DNA of 64,000 nt from Kushneria marisflavi (GTDB lineage: Bacteria > Pseudomonadota > Gammaproteobacteria > Pseudomonadales > Halomonadaceae): contig NZ_CP021358.1 of assembly GCF_002157205.1 (NCBI RefSeq), positions 2,480,001-2,544,000 of the forward strand, given 5' to 3'. The position numbers were made by a program, and so were the translations under genes. Shown here piece after piece: positions 7,486-16,650 of this stretch. Within the stretch, counting starts at the first letter, position 1. Each line of letters starts with the position of its first letter. The notes below the pieces were generated by a model that worked only from the letters and a program-made list of their open reading frames with translations, made no database searches and was not told the origin of the DNA.

Positions 7486-8400
7486 TCAGTTTGATGTCGT
7501 GCGTTGAACATCCCTGATAGACAGATTGTGCGGTTGCCAATCCTCAAGAGCGGCTTTGAGCTGATCATTGACGTGTGCCTGGCGCAGTGCCGCGGGCGGT
7601 GATTGGCCCAGCAGTGTCAGCGCTTCATGCAGCAGGAGGCGCACGGCGTCAGGTTGAAGGGGGAGGGCAGGCGCCAGGTTCTGTTTGGAAAGCTTTTGCC
7701 CGTTTGCGGCAACCACTAGTGGAAGATGAAGATACTCGGGTGTGGGATACCCCAGTACCTGCTGCAGGCGAATCTGCCAGGGGGTGTTATCGAGTAAATC
7801 AGCACCGCGAACGATTTCTGTTACCCCCTGACGGGCATCATCGACCACGACCGCCAGCTGATAGGCCCATAGCCCATCGCGGCGCTTGAGTACGACATCC
7901 CCCAATTCAGGCAACGACCAGCGCTGATGGCCCAATCGTCGATCCTGCCAGCAGACTTCTGGCTCACCGAGATCAGTGCGAAGGCGCCAGGCGCACTCTC
8001 TTTCGGGATGCAGGGGCCCCTGGCGGCACCAGCCAGGATAAACCCTGAAACGCTGCCACTCCTTTCGAGAGCAGCTACAGGGATAGGCCGTGCCACGCGC
8101 GACAAGGGTGTCCAGCGCCATTTGATAGTCGCTGTCACGATGTCGCTGATACTCGATGGCCCCGTCGTGATAAAGGCCAAAGGCGTCGAGCTGCCGGAGA
8201 ATGGTGTCGCTGGCGCCGGGGGGGCAGCGGGGAGGATCAATATCCTCGATTCTTAGCAGCCAGCGCCCATTTCGAGCCCGCACGTCCAGCCAGCTGGCCA
8301 GTGCGGCCAGCAGGGAACCAAAATGCAATGGCCCCGAAGGCGTTGGTGCAAAGCGACCAACGACCGCGGGGCCATGTTCAGCATGCCTTGTGCCCGGCAT
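7486..8400 (-). CDS. gluQ: glutamyl-Q tRNA(Asp) synthetase
   Basis: GluQ (YadB) is a shortened glutamyl-tRNA synthetase that attaches glutamate to queuosine at position 34 of tRNA-Asp. The 304-aa protein keeps the catalytic core only: [20 protein letters not shown] (HIGH-type motif), a zinc-type cysteine set ([10 protein letters not shown] and a later Cys) and the KMSKS-type loop KLSKQN. It lacks the anticodon-binding domain, as expected. The start abuts the dksA stop, and dksA-gluQ form a conserved operon. The next downstream element is the CrcZ-like RNA, with no cbrA or cbrB between, unlike Pseudomonas. Confidence 0.96.
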   Translation of the reverse strand: MPGTRHAEHGPAVVGRFAPTPSGPLHFGSLLAALASWLDVRARNGRWLLRIEDIDPPRCPPGASDTILRQLDAFGLYHDGAIEYQRHRDSDYQMALDTLVARGTAYPCSCSRKEWQRFRVYPGWCRQGPLHPERECAWRLRTDLGEPEVCWQDRRLGHQRWSLPELGDVVLKRRDGLWAYQLAVVVDDARQGVTEIVRGADLLDNTPWQIRLQQVLGYPTPEYLHLPLVVAANGQKLSKQNLAPALPLQPDAVRLLLHEALTLLGQSPPAALRQAHVNDQLKAALEDWQPHNLSIRDVQRTTSN

Positions 8401-8832
8401 TCAGCCTCCGAGCTGTTTTTCCTTCAATTCCGACAGGGTTTTGCAATCCACACAGAGCGTGGCCGTGGGCCGGGCTTCGAGGCGTCGAATACCGATTTCG
8501 ATGCCACAGGCTTCGCAAAAGCCATAGTCATCTTCATCGATGTTTTCGATGGTCTCGTTGATCTTCTTGAGCAGCTTTCGTTCGCGATCACGAGTGCGAA
8601 GCTCAAGATTGAAGCCTTCTTCCTGTGTGGCGCGATCGGCGGGGTCAGCGTAGTTGTTCGCATCTTCCTGAAGATGACGAACGGTACGATCGACCTCTGC
8701 CATCAGATCGTTTTTCCAGTTGAGCAGGATCTGGCGGAAGTGTGCCAGCTGCTTTTCATTCATGTACTCTTCGCCCGGCGCTGGCTCATAGGGCGTGAAG
8801 GTATCGGGCGACTGCGTCTCGGCTACTGCCAT
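8401..8832 (-). CDS. dksA: RNA polymerase-binding transcription factor DksA
   Basis: DksA binds the secondary channel of RNA polymerase and, with ppGpp, adjusts rRNA and amino acid gene promoters. The 143-aa product has the coiled-coil tip DPADRATQEE (functional Asp63, Asp66 and Ala68 by this count) and a zinc finger CEAC-x17-CVDC near the C-terminus. The start is the ATG at 8832 (MAVAETQ) with GAGG nine bases upstream; an upstream in-frame ATG at 8904 would add 24 residues of no family similarity. It is followed directly by gluQ. Confidence 0.97.
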   Translation of the reverse strand: MAVAETQSPDTFTPYEPAPGEEYMNEKQLAHFRQILLNWKNDLMAEVDRTVRHLQEDANNYADPADRATQEEGFNLELRTRDRERKLLKKINETIENIDEDDYGFCEACGIEIGIRRLEARPTATLCVDCKTLSELKEKQLGG

Positions 8833-8917
8833 GGGAGATTGCCTCACTGCAGGTAAAGGCGATGCCGTAAGCCTGCAAGACTGTTCCTGATTACCGCATC
8901 GCATGATTCAGGGTAGA

Positions 8918-8950
8918 GCTATGTATAGGAAATCCATGCTGATTGCAAGC
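8918..8950 (-). promoter_or_regulatory. candidate dksA promoter
   Basis: On the minus strand TTGCAA (8943-8948) and TATACA (8922-8927) are 15 bases apart, in the divergent region between dksA and sfsA. The spacer is a little short, so confidence is limited. Confidence 0.4.
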
Positions 8951-9032
8951 TGGTCTCAACAAAAGTCTGCAGGACTGGAAATCACCTCATGAGTGTAGTT
9001 CACACTGCACTATCGGCCGCAGGGGGGAGTTC

Positions 9033-9725
9033 ATGAAACTACCGCCTCTTTGGTCGGGGGTGCTTATCGCGCGCTACAAACGTTTTCTGGCCGACATTCG
9101 TCTCGATGATGGGCGTGTGATCACGGCCCATTGCCCCAATACCGGCTCAATGCGCGCCGTTAATGTCCCCGGCTGTCGTGTATGGGTATCCTGGCATGAC
9201 AATCCGAAGCGCCGTCTGCCATGGACGTGGGAGCTGATCGAGCTGCCGGATGGTGCGATGGCCTCCATTCATACCGGGCGTGCCAATGCACTGGTGCAGG
9301 AGGCCATCGAAAGTGGTGGCATTCTTCCCCTGGACAGGGAGTGGGCGCTGCAGCGTGAGGTCCGGGTCGAAGATTCAAGACTCGATTTTCGGCTGACGCC
9401 CGGGAGCGGCGAGGCCGTCTGGCTGGAGGTCAAGCAGGTGACGCTGAAGGAAGAGGGCTGTGGTTACTTTCCGGATTCCGTCAGTACCCGCGGGCGGCGC
9501 CATCTTGAAGCACTGATGGCCTTGCGAGCAGGTGGTGACCGGGCCGTACTGGTTTTTCTGGTCGCCCACAGCGGTATTGATGACGTTCGCCCGGCCGCAC
9601 ATCTGGACCCTGCCTACGCCCGCACCTTTGAGGGCGCATGCGAGGCAGGCGTCGAGGTCATGATGCTGGGCTGTGAGATTACCCCGGAGAAGATAACGGC
9701 CTGTCGCTTTCGCCGTCTTCACTAG
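9033..9725 (+). CDS. sfsA: DNA/RNA nuclease SfsA
   Basis: SfsA family protein, named for sugar fermentation stimulation and now assigned an OB-fold plus nuclease-like domain. Family landmarks visible are LIARYKRFLADIRLDDG at the N-terminus, AHCPNTGSMRAV, EVKQVTLKE-type acidic motif, FPDSVSTRGRRHLEAL and the C-terminal AGVEVMMLGCEITPE segment. The start chosen is ATG at 9033 (MKLPPLWSG), with an AGGGGGGAG ribosome site right before it, giving 230 aa; the ORF extends 30 codons further upstream without similarity. It is divergent from dksA and converges on the thioesterase gene with two bases between stops. Confidence 0.95.
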   Translation: MKLPPLWSGVLIARYKRFLADIRLDDGRVITAHCPNTGSMRAVNVPGCRVWVSWHDNPKRRLPWTWELIELPDGAMASIHTGRANALVQEAIESGGILPLDREWALQREVRVEDSRLDFRLTPGSGEAVWLEVKQVTLKEEGCGYFPDSVSTRGRRHLEALMALRAGGDRAVLVFLVAHSGIDDVRPAAHLDPAYARTFEGACEAGVEVMMLGCEITPEKITACRFRRLH

Positions 9726-9727
9726 GG

Positions 9728-10135
9728 TCAGGTGGCGCTGTCCGGGCCTTCCAGGTCACGGTCACGAAGATAGGTGATCCGGGTCTTGCCATGTGGTGCC
9801 GGGCGGCCGTCATCACCCATGTTGACGAAGACAATTTCGTCGATGGTCAGAATGTTTTTGTGGGTGATCTTGTTGCGCACCACGCAGTGCAGGGTCAGCG
9901 AGGTCTTGCCAAATCGGGTTGCGGTAATGCCCAGCTCGATAATGTCCCCCTGACGCGCGCTGGAGACGAAATTAATGGACGACATGTATTTGGTCACGAC
10001 GCGCGAATTGCCCAGCTGAATGACGGCATAAATGGCCGCCTCTTCGTCGATCCATTTTAGAAGACTGCCGCCAAAGAGAGTGCCGTTGGGGTTGAGGTCT
10101 TCAGGCTTGATCCACTTGCGGGTATGAAAATTCAT
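9728..10135 (-). CDS. acyl-CoA thioesterase (hotdog fold)
   Basis: A hotdog-fold acyl-CoA hydrolase of the YciA/ACOT group; it would release free CoA and a fatty acid in the cytosol. The HxxxNPxGTLFGG pattern is visible as LNPNGTLFGGSLLKWIDEEAA, with the catalytic-type Asp/Glu pair, followed by KYMSSINFVSSARQGDIIELG. The start is ATG at 10135 (MNFHTRKW) with GAGG seven bases upstream, giving 135 aa; an earlier ATG at 10159 lacks a good site. It overlaps nothing, converges with sfsA and is downstream of metW. Substrate chain length cannot be told. Confidence 0.9.
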   Translation of the reverse strand: MNFHTRKWIKPEDLNPNGTLFGGSLLKWIDEEAAIYAVIQLGNSRVVTKYMSSINFVSSARQGDIIELGITATRFGKTSLTLHCVVRNKITHKNILTIDEIVFVNMGDDGRPAPHGKTRITYLRDRDLEGPDSAT

Positions 10136-10207
10136 GTCCAGGCCTCGCTGAGGTCGCAAAATGATCAGGTCATGCTACCAAAGTCCAGGGTGTTCGAGCG
10201 CCGGATT

Positions 10208-10798
10208 TTATCGCCTGACCCTGAAAATGGCATCCTGGCCGAAAAGATTGGGCCAGCGCCGGTGACGCCACTGACCTTCCTTGCTGCCATTGCCCACTGC
10301 CCGGTCAGTAATGGTATGCCCCTGCATGCGACACAGATCGGAAAAGTCCCGGAAGGTCGACAGGTGGATGTTTGGGGTGTCATACCAGGCATGCGGCAGC
10401 GAGCGCGATACCGGCATGCGGCCCTTGAGTCCCAGCGACAGGCGGTGGCGCCACCAGGCAAAGTTGGGAAAGGCAATGATGCACTCATTGGCGACCCGCA
10501 GCATTTCATCGAGCATCAGATCAGGGCGTCTCAATACCTGAAGCGCCTGCGTCATGATGACCAGATCAAAGGCGTCGTCGGGGATATTGGCAAGTCCCTG
10601 GTCCAGATCCTGTTCGATGACATCCACGCCCTTTTCAAGACAGCGGGAAATGCCGTCGCTGTCGATTTCGAGTCCATAGCCTGTCACCTGTTTCTGCGCC
10701 GAGAGCGCCGCCAGCAGGGTACCGTCGCCACAGCCCAGGTCCAGAACGCGAGCGCCCTGAGGCACCCAGTCATAAATCAGTGCAAGATCAGCCCGCAT
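10208..10798 (-). CDS. metW: methionine biosynthesis protein MetW
   Basis: MetW is a methyltransferase-fold protein always found next to metX and needed for, or stimulating, homoserine acylation. The 196-aa product has the SAM-binding motif VLDLGCGDGTLLAAL (about residues 18-32) and the family segments VIMTQALQVLRRPD and FPNFAWWRHRLSLGLKGRMPVS. It shares one base with metX in a TAATG stop-start, which implies translational coupling. Confidence 0.95.
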   Translation of the reverse strand: MRADLALIYDWVPQGARVLDLGCGDGTLLAALSAQKQVTGYGLEIDSDGISRCLEKGVDVIEQDLDQGLANIPDDAFDLVIMTQALQVLRRPDLMLDEMLRVANECIIAFPNFAWWRHRLSLGLKGRMPVSRSLPHAWYDTPNIHLSTFRDFSDLCRMQGHTITDRAVGNGSKEGQWRHRRWPNLFGQDAIFRVRR

Positions 10799-11964
10799 TA
10801 CGCATGGTCTCCGGCAGCACGTTCCACATCGTTGGCGATACGCGTCATGAAGCCGCCCAGCACGGCTTCGTAGCGCTCATTGGGTAGCAGAAAGGCATCA
10901 TGCCCATGAGGGGAGTCGATATTGGCGTAGCTGACGTGCTTGCCGGCGCGAAGCAGGGCATCGACCAGTTCACGTGACCGGGCCGGTGCAAAGCGCCAGT
11001 CGGTCGAGAAGCTGACTACCAGAAAACGACAGCTTGCCGTCGACAGGGCCTGAGGCAGGTTATCATCGTGCTCGCCGGCCGGATCAAAATAATCCAGCGC
11101 CTTGGTCATCAACAGATAGGTGTTGGCATCAAAGCGTGTCGAGAAAGTGTCGCCCTGATAGCGTAGATAGGACTCCACCTCAAACTCGACATCGTAGCCG
11201 TAATTGAGGCTGTCGGTACGCAGGTCGCGACCGAACCTGGCGCCCATCGAATGTTCCGACAAATAGGTGATATGACCAACCATTCGTGCCAGTCGAAGGC
11301 CCTGCCTGGGCAGCGTTTGGTGTTCGCTGTACCAGCCATCAAAAAACTCGGGATCAGAGCGAATGGCCTGACGTGCGACCTCATTGAAGGCAATGTTTTG
11401 TGCCGAGAGGCGCGGTGTGGCCGCAATGACGGTGGCATTGGCCACGCGCTCTGGCAGGGTCATCGCCCACTGCAGCACCTGCATGCCACCCAGACTCCCG
11501 CCGACCACGGCCGCAAACTGCTGGATGCCCAGCCGATCGGCCAGCATCGCCTGGCTATGAACCCAGTCCGTCACGGTCATGAGCGGAAAGTCAGGGCCCC
11601 AGATGCGACCGGTGGCCGGGTTTTCGCTGGAAGGGCCAGTACTGCCGTGACAGCCCCCCAGATTGTTGACCGAAATCACGAAAAAACGCCGGGTATCAAT
11701 GCTTTTACCGGGGCCGATATGAGCATCCCACCAGCCGGGCTTTCGGTCATCGACGTGATGATAGCCGGCGGCATGATGATGCCCCGACAGGGCATGGCAG
11801 ATCAGGACCGCATTGCTGGCCGTTTCGTTGAGCGTACCGTAGGTTTCATATACCAGCTCAAAGGCTGGAAGTTCACGGCCGCAGGCAAGCATGAGGGGCG
11901 TATCGAAGCGGGCGACCTGCGGCGTTACCAGGCCAACCGAGGTAGAAGACAGTGTCTCGGGCAT
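10798..11964 (-). CDS. metX: homoserine O-acyltransferase MetX
   Basis: MetX acylates the hydroxyl of homoserine, activating it for sulfur transfer in methionine synthesis. This alpha/beta hydrolase has the nucleophile elbow VGGSLGGMQ (about residue 155), the oxyanion region [11 protein letters not shown], the catalytic Asp near FSTDWRFAP and the His in [11 protein letters not shown]. The start is ATG at 11964 (MPETLSS), 388 aa; a GTG two codons earlier is also possible. Whether acetyl-CoA or succinyl-CoA is the donor cannot be read safely, since several gammaproteobacterial MetX enzymes paired with MetW are succinyltransferases. It is coupled to metW. Confidence 0.95.
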   Translation of the reverse strand: MPETLSSTSVGLVTPQVARFDTPLMLACGRELPAFELVYETYGTLNETASNAVLICHALSGHHHAAGYHHVDDRKPGWWDAHIGPGKSIDTRRFFVISVNNLGGCHGSTGPSSENPATGRIWGPDFPLMTVTDWVHSQAMLADRLGIQQFAAVVGGSLGGMQVLQWAMTLPERVANATVIAATPRLSAQNIAFNEVARQAIRSDPEFFDGWYSEHQTLPRQGLRLARMVGHITYLSEHSMGARFGRDLRTDSLNYGYDVEFEVESYLRYQGDTFSTRFDANTYLLMTKALDYFDPAGEHDDNLPQALSTASCRFLVVSFSTDWRFAPARSRELVDALLRAGKHVSYANIDSPHGHDAFLLPNERYEAVLGGFMTRIANDVERAAGDHA

Positions 11965-11988
11965 CAGCACTCAAATCCGGTCAGGCTG

Positions 11989-12012
11989 GGCAGGTCGAGA
12001 TTGCGACCTGCC
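11989..12012 (-). promoter_or_regulatory. hairpin in the metX leader
   Basis: A perfect 9-bp inverted repeat (GGCAGGTCG / CGACCTGCC, 6-nt loop) sits about 25 bases upstream of the metX start. It has no T-run. It may be a leader structure or mRNA stabiliser; I could not match it to a known SAM or SAH riboswitch. Confidence 0.4.
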
Positions 12013-12067
12013 GTCGGAGTCGCACTGTAGCATATCGTTGCAGGAATCGGGGTGAGGTGCTGGCGGG

Positions 12068-12095
12068 AGGCTGCCGTGCGAGGACACGGCAGCCT
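12068..12095 (-). terminator. hairpin after yggT
   Basis: An 11-bp perfect stem (AGGCTGCCGTG / CACGGCAGCCT, 6-nt loop) lies just past the yggT stop codon. No T-run follows on the minus strand, so it may protect the 3' end or act with Rho rather than terminate alone. Confidence 0.45.
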
Positions 12096-12104
12096 TTCAA
12101 GACC

Positions 12105-12686
12105 TTAAATCAGCGGTGCCAGTGGTCCGGCAGCGCGGCTGAGTGCCCCGACCAGAAAACTGTCGAGTACGTTGATCAGCAAAAAGACCACGATGGGAGA
12201 AAGGTCGATCATGCCGATGGAAGGGATAACGCGTCGTACCGGTGCCATGACCGGCTCGGTGATCTGAAACACCAGCAGGGCGCCTGGGTGGCCGGACTGT
12301 GGGGCAACCCAGCTCAGAATGATCATGATGATCATCGCAAAGAAGTAGATTTTCAAAATGGCATTGACCACGCCGGCCAGCGCCGCCACCACCAGAAGGC
12401 CGATGGGCGGAAAGCCGAATATCGCCATGCAGATCAGGGCGATGCCTGCCATCTTGAACACCAGTGCGACCACAAGCGTTGCAATATCAATGGGTCCGGC
12501 CGGTCGCAGGATGCGCTGCACGGGGGCCACCAGAGGCGAGGTCGCCTTGACGATCGCCTGGCTGATGGGGTTGTAGTAGTCGGCACGTGAGGCGTGCAGC
12601 AAAAAGCGCAGCATCAGCACAAACAGATAAAGATTGATCAGGGTATTGACCAGCATGATGCCGGTATCGCCCAGTGCGCTCCCCAT
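12105..12686 (-). CDS. yggT: YggT family integral membrane protein
   Basis: A 193-aa inner-membrane protein with two tandem YggT repeats, each a pair of hydrophobic helices with the motif YNPISQAIVKATSPLVAPVQRILRP in the first and FQITEPVMAPVRRVIPS in the second. In many bacteria YggT follows yggS and proC, as here, and it has been linked to cell-division or ion homeostasis; no biochemical function is established. About four membrane segments can be seen. Start and length are standard. Confidence 0.92.
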   Translation of the reverse strand: MGSALGDTGIMLVNTLINLYLFVLMLRFLLHASRADYYNPISQAIVKATSPLVAPVQRILRPAGPIDIATLVVALVFKMAGIALICMAIFGFPPIGLLVVAALAGVVNAILKIYFFAMIIMIILSWVAPQSGHPGALLVFQITEPVMAPVRRVIPSIGMIDLSPIVVFLLINVLDSFLVGALSRAAGPLAPLI

Positions 12687-12731
12687 GGAGACTCTCCGTT
12701 ATGTCGTCACAAGATGACTGATACAGTGAAT

Positions 12732-13559
12732 TTACTGATCCCGCAGTTCACGTGCCAGCGATTCGGCGCGATCGAAGCAGGCCAGTGTGGCATCGTCCAC
12801 CATTTTCTCGAAGCCGGCCTGCTCAAAGCTGGCAATGGCACGCTCCGTAGTACCTTTCGGCGACATGACCTGTTGCTTGAGCGTTTTCGGGTCATGTTCG
12901 CTTTCTTTTGCCATGTGGGCTGCGCCCAGCGCCGTCTGAATCGCCAGTCGTCGTGCAGTGTCGCGTGACAGTCCTCTTTCCACGCCCGCGTTTTCCATGG
13001 CTTCCAGCATATAGAAGAAGTAGGCGGGCGCGCTGCCGGCAATGGCGGTCACGGCGCTGAGCAGGGTTTCTTCTTCGACCCATTCGACAATACCAACGGC
13101 CGACAGCAGTTCGCCGGCCAGGGCGCGATGCGATTCGCCAAGGCCGGACGGTGCATAAAGACCGGTGGCGCCCTCACCGACCAGTGCCGGCGTGTTGGGC
13201 ATGCAGCGCACGATCGGGAGGCTGTCATCGCCCAGCCACTGACCCAGCGTCTCAATGGTCAGGCCGGCGGCAATGGAAATGATCAAGGGGCGGCTGATCT
13301 GCAGGGCATCCTGCAGCGGTTCGCAGACCTGGCGCATGATCTGTGGCTTGACGGCCAGAATGACAACGTCGGCTTCACTGACCCCGGCGATATTGTCGCT
13401 GGTGGTTTGAATGCCGTAGCGCGCGCGATGCTGCTTGAGCATGTCTTCATCCGGCGAGGTGGCCGTAATGGCCTCTGCCGGGTAGCCGTTATCGATCAGG
13501 CCGCCGAAGATGGCGCTGGCCATGTTGCCGGCGCCGATGAAGGTCAATTGACTTGCCAT
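12732..13559 (-). CDS. proC: pyrroline-5-carboxylate reductase
   Basis: ProC reduces pyrroline-5-carboxylate to proline with NAD(P)H, the last step of proline synthesis. The 275-aa protein has the N-terminal Rossmann motif FIGAGNMASAIFGGL and the conserved substrate region MPNTPALVGEGATGLY near residue 120, then the C-terminal ALGAAHMAKESEHDPKTL and VMSPKGTTERAI. It sits in yggS-proC-yggT with short gaps (27 bases to yggS). Proline supply fits a halotolerant lifestyle, but the locus itself is a general housekeeping one. Confidence 0.97.
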   Translation of the reverse strand: MASQLTFIGAGNMASAIFGGLIDNGYPAEAITATSPDEDMLKQHRARYGIQTTSDNIAGVSEADVVILAVKPQIMRQVCEPLQDALQISRPLIISIAAGLTIETLGQWLGDDSLPIVRCMPNTPALVGEGATGLYAPSGLGESHRALAGELLSAVGIVEWVEEETLLSAVTAIAGSAPAYFFYMLEAMENAGVERGLSRDTARRLAIQTALGAAHMAKESEHDPKTLKQQVMSPKGTTERAIASFEQAGFEKMVDDATLACFDRAESLARELRDQ

Positions 13560-13586
13560 GATAAGGGTCCTTGTTGTCGGGGGGAT

Positions 13587-14315
13587 TCAGTCGCGGCTGC
13601 CGAAAATGGCCGTGCCCAGTCTGACCAGCGTGGCGCCCTCGTCAATGGCCGCCTCCATATCACCGCTCATGCCCATCGACAGGGTGTCCAGAGGCGCTTC
13701 AGGGTGACGCCGGGTCAATTCCTCGAAAAGCTCGCGTAGCCTGGCATGAGAAAGATGCTGTTGCGCCGGGTCATCGCTGGCGGCCGGAATGGCCATCAAG
13801 CCACGCAGACGTAGATTGGGCAGGGCCAATACCTGCTCTGCCAATGCCGACAGTGCTTCGGGCATCACACCCGATTTTGACTCTTCCCGGCTGATATTGA
13901 CCTGCAGACAGATATCAAGCGCCCCCATGGCGGGCGGGCGGGCTTCACTCAGGCGTCGGGCAATCTTTTCGCGATCCACGGTATGGACCCAGCTGAAATG
14001 CTCGGCCACATCTCGCGTCTTGTTGGACTGAATCGCGCCGATATAGTGCCATTCAATGCCATCAAGATCTGTTAGCGAGCGCTGTTTCTCCAGCGCCTCC
14101 TGGAGATAATTTTCGCCAAAAAGGCGCTGTCCGACGTCAAACGCCGCACGCAGCATCGCCGCTGGTTTGGTCTTGCTGACCGCCAGTATCGCCGCACTGT
14201 CGGCTGGCCGGCCGGCATTAACAAGGGCCTGCTCAAGTCGGTGGCGCATCGCGACGATATTGCCTTTTATGGCGTGGCTCTGATCGGGGGTCGCGTGTGA
14301 CTGCTGATCGCTCAT
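13587..14315 (-). CDS. yggS: YggS family pyridoxal phosphate homeostasis protein
   Basis: A PLP-binding TIM-barrel protein (PLPBP) that buffers pyridoxal phosphate and affects amino acid balance; it has no proven catalytic activity. The PLP lysine lies in ILAVSKTKPA (Lys near residue 48). Later landmarks are FGENYLQEALEK, WHYIGAIQSNKT, QVNISREESKSG and the phosphate-binding SMGMSGDMEAAIDEGATLVRLGTAIFG. At 242 aa it is slightly longer than E. coli YggS at the N-terminus. It is divergent from pilT with only 38 bases between the two starts. Confidence 0.96.
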   Translation of the reverse strand: MSDQQSHATPDQSHAIKGNIVAMRHRLEQALVNAGRPADSAAILAVSKTKPAAMLRAAFDVGQRLFGENYLQEALEKQRSLTDLDGIEWHYIGAIQSNKTRDVAEHFSWVHTVDREKIARRLSEARPPAMGALDICLQVNISREESKSGVMPEALSALAEQVLALPNLRLRGLMAIPAASDDPAQQHLSHARLRELFEELTRRHPEAPLDTLSMGMSGDMEAAIDEGATLVRLGTAIFGSRD

Positions 14316-14353
14316 GAGTGATCACTCTTTGTGACGTCCGGAACTGCGAACGC

Positions 14354-15364
14354 ATGGATATTACCGAACTGCTGGCTTTTACGGCAAAACAGGGCGCCTC
14401 GGATCTGCATCTGTCGGCCGGTTTGCCTGCCATGATGCGCGTTGACGGCGAAATTCGTCGCCTCAACGCGCCAGCACTTGAACACGAGGACGTTGAGCGC
14501 CTTCTGATGGCGGTCATGAGTCAGCCGCAGCAGCAGAATTTCAGGGAGGCACTGGAACTCGACTTTTCTATCGATGTCCCCGGCGTCTCGCGCTTTCGTG
14601 TTAACGCCTTTCATCAGGACAGGGGCGCCGCTGGCGTTTTTCGTACCATTCCGGCTCATGTCCCCAGTCTTGAGTCACTGGGGCTTGGAGACGTTTTTCG
14701 GCGTCTTGCCAGCTGTCCGCATGGGCTTGTGCTGGTGACGGGACCGACCGGCTCGGGCAAGTCCACGACGCTGGCGGCCATGGTGGATCATATCAATGGG
14801 GCCCGAGCTCAGCACGTGCTGACCATCGAAGACCCTATCGAGTTTGTGCATCACTCCAGGCGTGCCCTCATTAACCAGCGCGAAGTGCAGCGCGACACGC
14901 ATAATGTGGCCAGCGCCCTGCGCTCTGCCCTGCGTGAGGATCCTGACGTCATTCTGGTCGGAGAAATGCGCGACCTGGAAACCATGCGGCTGGCCCTGAC
15001 AGCGGCCGAGACCGGCCATCTGGTATTGGCCACGCTTCACACTACCTCGGCGGCCAGAACGGTAGATCGTATCGTGGATGTCTTTCCTGGAGATGAAAAG
15101 GCGATGGTGCGTGCCATGCTGTCCGAGTCGCTTCAAGGGGTGATCTCCCAGCAGCTGGTCCGTCGTATCGGTGGGGGGAGAATTGCCGCCCACGAAATTC
15201 TGATCGCCACGCCTGCCATTCGAAATCTGATTCGTGAAGACAAGGTGGCGCAGATTTATTCGGCGCTTCAGACCGGTGGCGGGCTGGGCATGCAGACCCT
15301 GGACGCGGCCATGGCTCGACTGGCGGCCGAAGGATTGATCCTGCGTGAAGAGCATGGTGGGTAA
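14354..15364 (+). CDS. pilT: type IV pilus retraction ATPase PilT
   Basis: PilT is the hexameric ATPase that powers pilus retraction, and so twitching motility and DNA uptake. The 336-aa product starts at ATG 14354 (MDITELLAFTAKQGASDLHLS). It has the PAS-like N-domain, Walker A GPTGSGKST (about residue 130), the Asp box and Walker B, the His box TGHLVLATLHTTSA and the C-terminal signature AIRNLIRED, diagnostic of PilT. The ORF opens 12 codons earlier without similarity. The yggS/pilT divergence is conserved in pseudomonads. pilU, often next to pilT, is not found downstream, where anmK converges. Confidence 0.96.
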   Translation: MDITELLAFTAKQGASDLHLSAGLPAMMRVDGEIRRLNAPALEHEDVERLLMAVMSQPQQQNFREALELDFSIDVPGVSRFRVNAFHQDRGAAGVFRTIPAHVPSLESLGLGDVFRRLASCPHGLVLVTGPTGSGKSTTLAAMVDHINGARAQHVLTIEDPIEFVHHSRRALINQREVQRDTHNVASALRSALREDPDVILVGEMRDLETMRLALTAAETGHLVLATLHTTSAARTVDRIVDVFPGDEKAMVRAMLSESLQGVISQQLVRRIGGGRIAAHEILIATPAIRNLIREDKVAQIYSALQTGGGLGMQTLDAAMARLAAEGLILREEHGG

Positions 15365-15404
15365 TCGAGTTTCTTGTGCGCCGATCACTCCCTTTGCACG
15401 TCAG

Positions 15405-16520
15405 TCAGCGTTCATATATCCCGCCCAGAATGCGTGGGCCTGCGGCGCCGGTAACAGAGGGCAGGTTACCCGCCAGGCCTTCCAGTCGTCGCCAGGCAAG
15501 CCAGGCAAAGGCACCGGCTTCCAGCCAGTCCGGCGACCAGCCCAGTGTTTCACATCGCTCGGTCCGGATCGGTGACAGTCTGACGCTCAGCGCCTTCATC
15601 AGGGCGATATTGTGCGCACCACCGCCGCAGGGAATGACACGGGCATCTGATTGCGTATCCGGGGGAAGATGGCGCTCCAGTTCGCGAGCGATACTTTCAA
15701 CCGTCAGTGCCAGCAGCGTTGCCTGTACATCGGCGGGTGCTTCTTCCTTTAAATGGCTTTCCAGCCACGGCAGGTGGAAATGCTCCCGCCCGGTGCTCTT
15801 GGGCGGTGCACTTTCAAAAAAGGGATCATTTAAAAGACGTTCCAGCAGAGGCTTCTGACAGTGCCCCTGGGCGGCCCAGGCGCCATCACGATCAAAGCGT
15901 CCCTCATGATGGCGGGTATACCATCCATCCAGCAGGGCATTCGCAGGGCCGGTATCAAAGCCGACAACCGGAATGTCGCTCCCTTCAGGTGGTAGCAGGG
16001 TGACGTTGGCAAAGCCACCCAGGTTCAGCAGCACCCGCCATTGCTGGCGGTCACGAAAAAGAGCGTCATGAAAGGCAGGCGCCAGCGGTGCTCCCTGGCC
16101 GCCGGCGGCCAGATCACGCCGGCGAAAGTCGGCCACGACCCGACAGCCGGTCAGCTCGGCCAGTCGTGAGGGATTGTCCAGTTGCCATGTATAGGGAAAT
16201 GAGCCGCCTGGTCGATGCTCGATGGTCTGTCCGTGGCTGCCGATGGCGGCGATGTCATCAATTGCAATGTCGCTTTTCTTGAGTAATGCGCTGACGGCCT
16301 GTGCCTGCAGACGGCAGAACGCCTCTTCGGTCTCGGCCAGAGTGTCGAAGGCTGCTTCCCTGGCGTGACACAGCTGCCATAGCTGTCGGCGCAGGGGTTC
16401 CGGCATGTCGATCCCCGTGGCTTCCCGGAGAACGGGGCGATGATGATTGTCGCACTCCACTAGCGCGGCATCGATACCGTCCAGGCTGGTACCGGACATC
16501 AGACCTATTACAAGACTCAT
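15405..16520 (-). CDS. anmK: anhydro-N-acetylmuramic acid kinase
   Basis: AnmK phosphorylates and opens anhydro-N-acetylmuramic acid during cell-wall recycling, giving MurNAc-6-phosphate. The 371-aa ASKHA-fold protein begins with the family hallmark [16 protein letters not shown]. It has [14 protein letters not shown], the catalytic-type Asp in [28 protein letters not shown] and [12 protein letters not shown], and ends in [15 protein letters not shown]. It is divergent from tyrS and convergent with pilT. Start and length are normal. Confidence 0.97.
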   Translation of the reverse strand: MSLVIGLMSGTSLDGIDAALVECDNHHRPVLREATGIDMPEPLRRQLWQLCHAREAAFDTLAETEEAFCRLQAQAVSALLKKSDIAIDDIAAIGSHGQTIEHRPGGSFPYTWQLDNPSRLAELTGCRVVADFRRRDLAAGGQGAPLAPAFHDALFRDRQQWRVLLNLGGFANVTLLPPEGSDIPVVGFDTGPANALLDGWYTRHHEGRFDRDGAWAAQGHCQKPLLERLLNDPFFESAPPKSTGREHFHLPWLESHLKEEAPADVQATLLALTVESIARELERHLPPDTQSDARVIPCGGGAHNIALMKALSVRLSPIRTERCETLGWSPDWLEAGAFAWLAWRRLEGLAGNLPSVTGAAGPRILGGIYER

Positions 16521-16650
16521 CTGTTCACTCCTGCCGGGGCGGCCTCTGCGTTTGACGCCATGCTATCATGCCCCACATTTCCTGCTGCTCTTGCGCAGAT
16601 CCTGCGAGAGGAGGGCAGCTGCAATCATCCAAATACAGGAGAGGCAGGTC

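Noticed and set aside
11965..12104. SAM riboswitch upstream of metX
   Set aside because: The hairpins present do not match the core sequences of known SAM riboswitch classes, as far as can be judged by eye.
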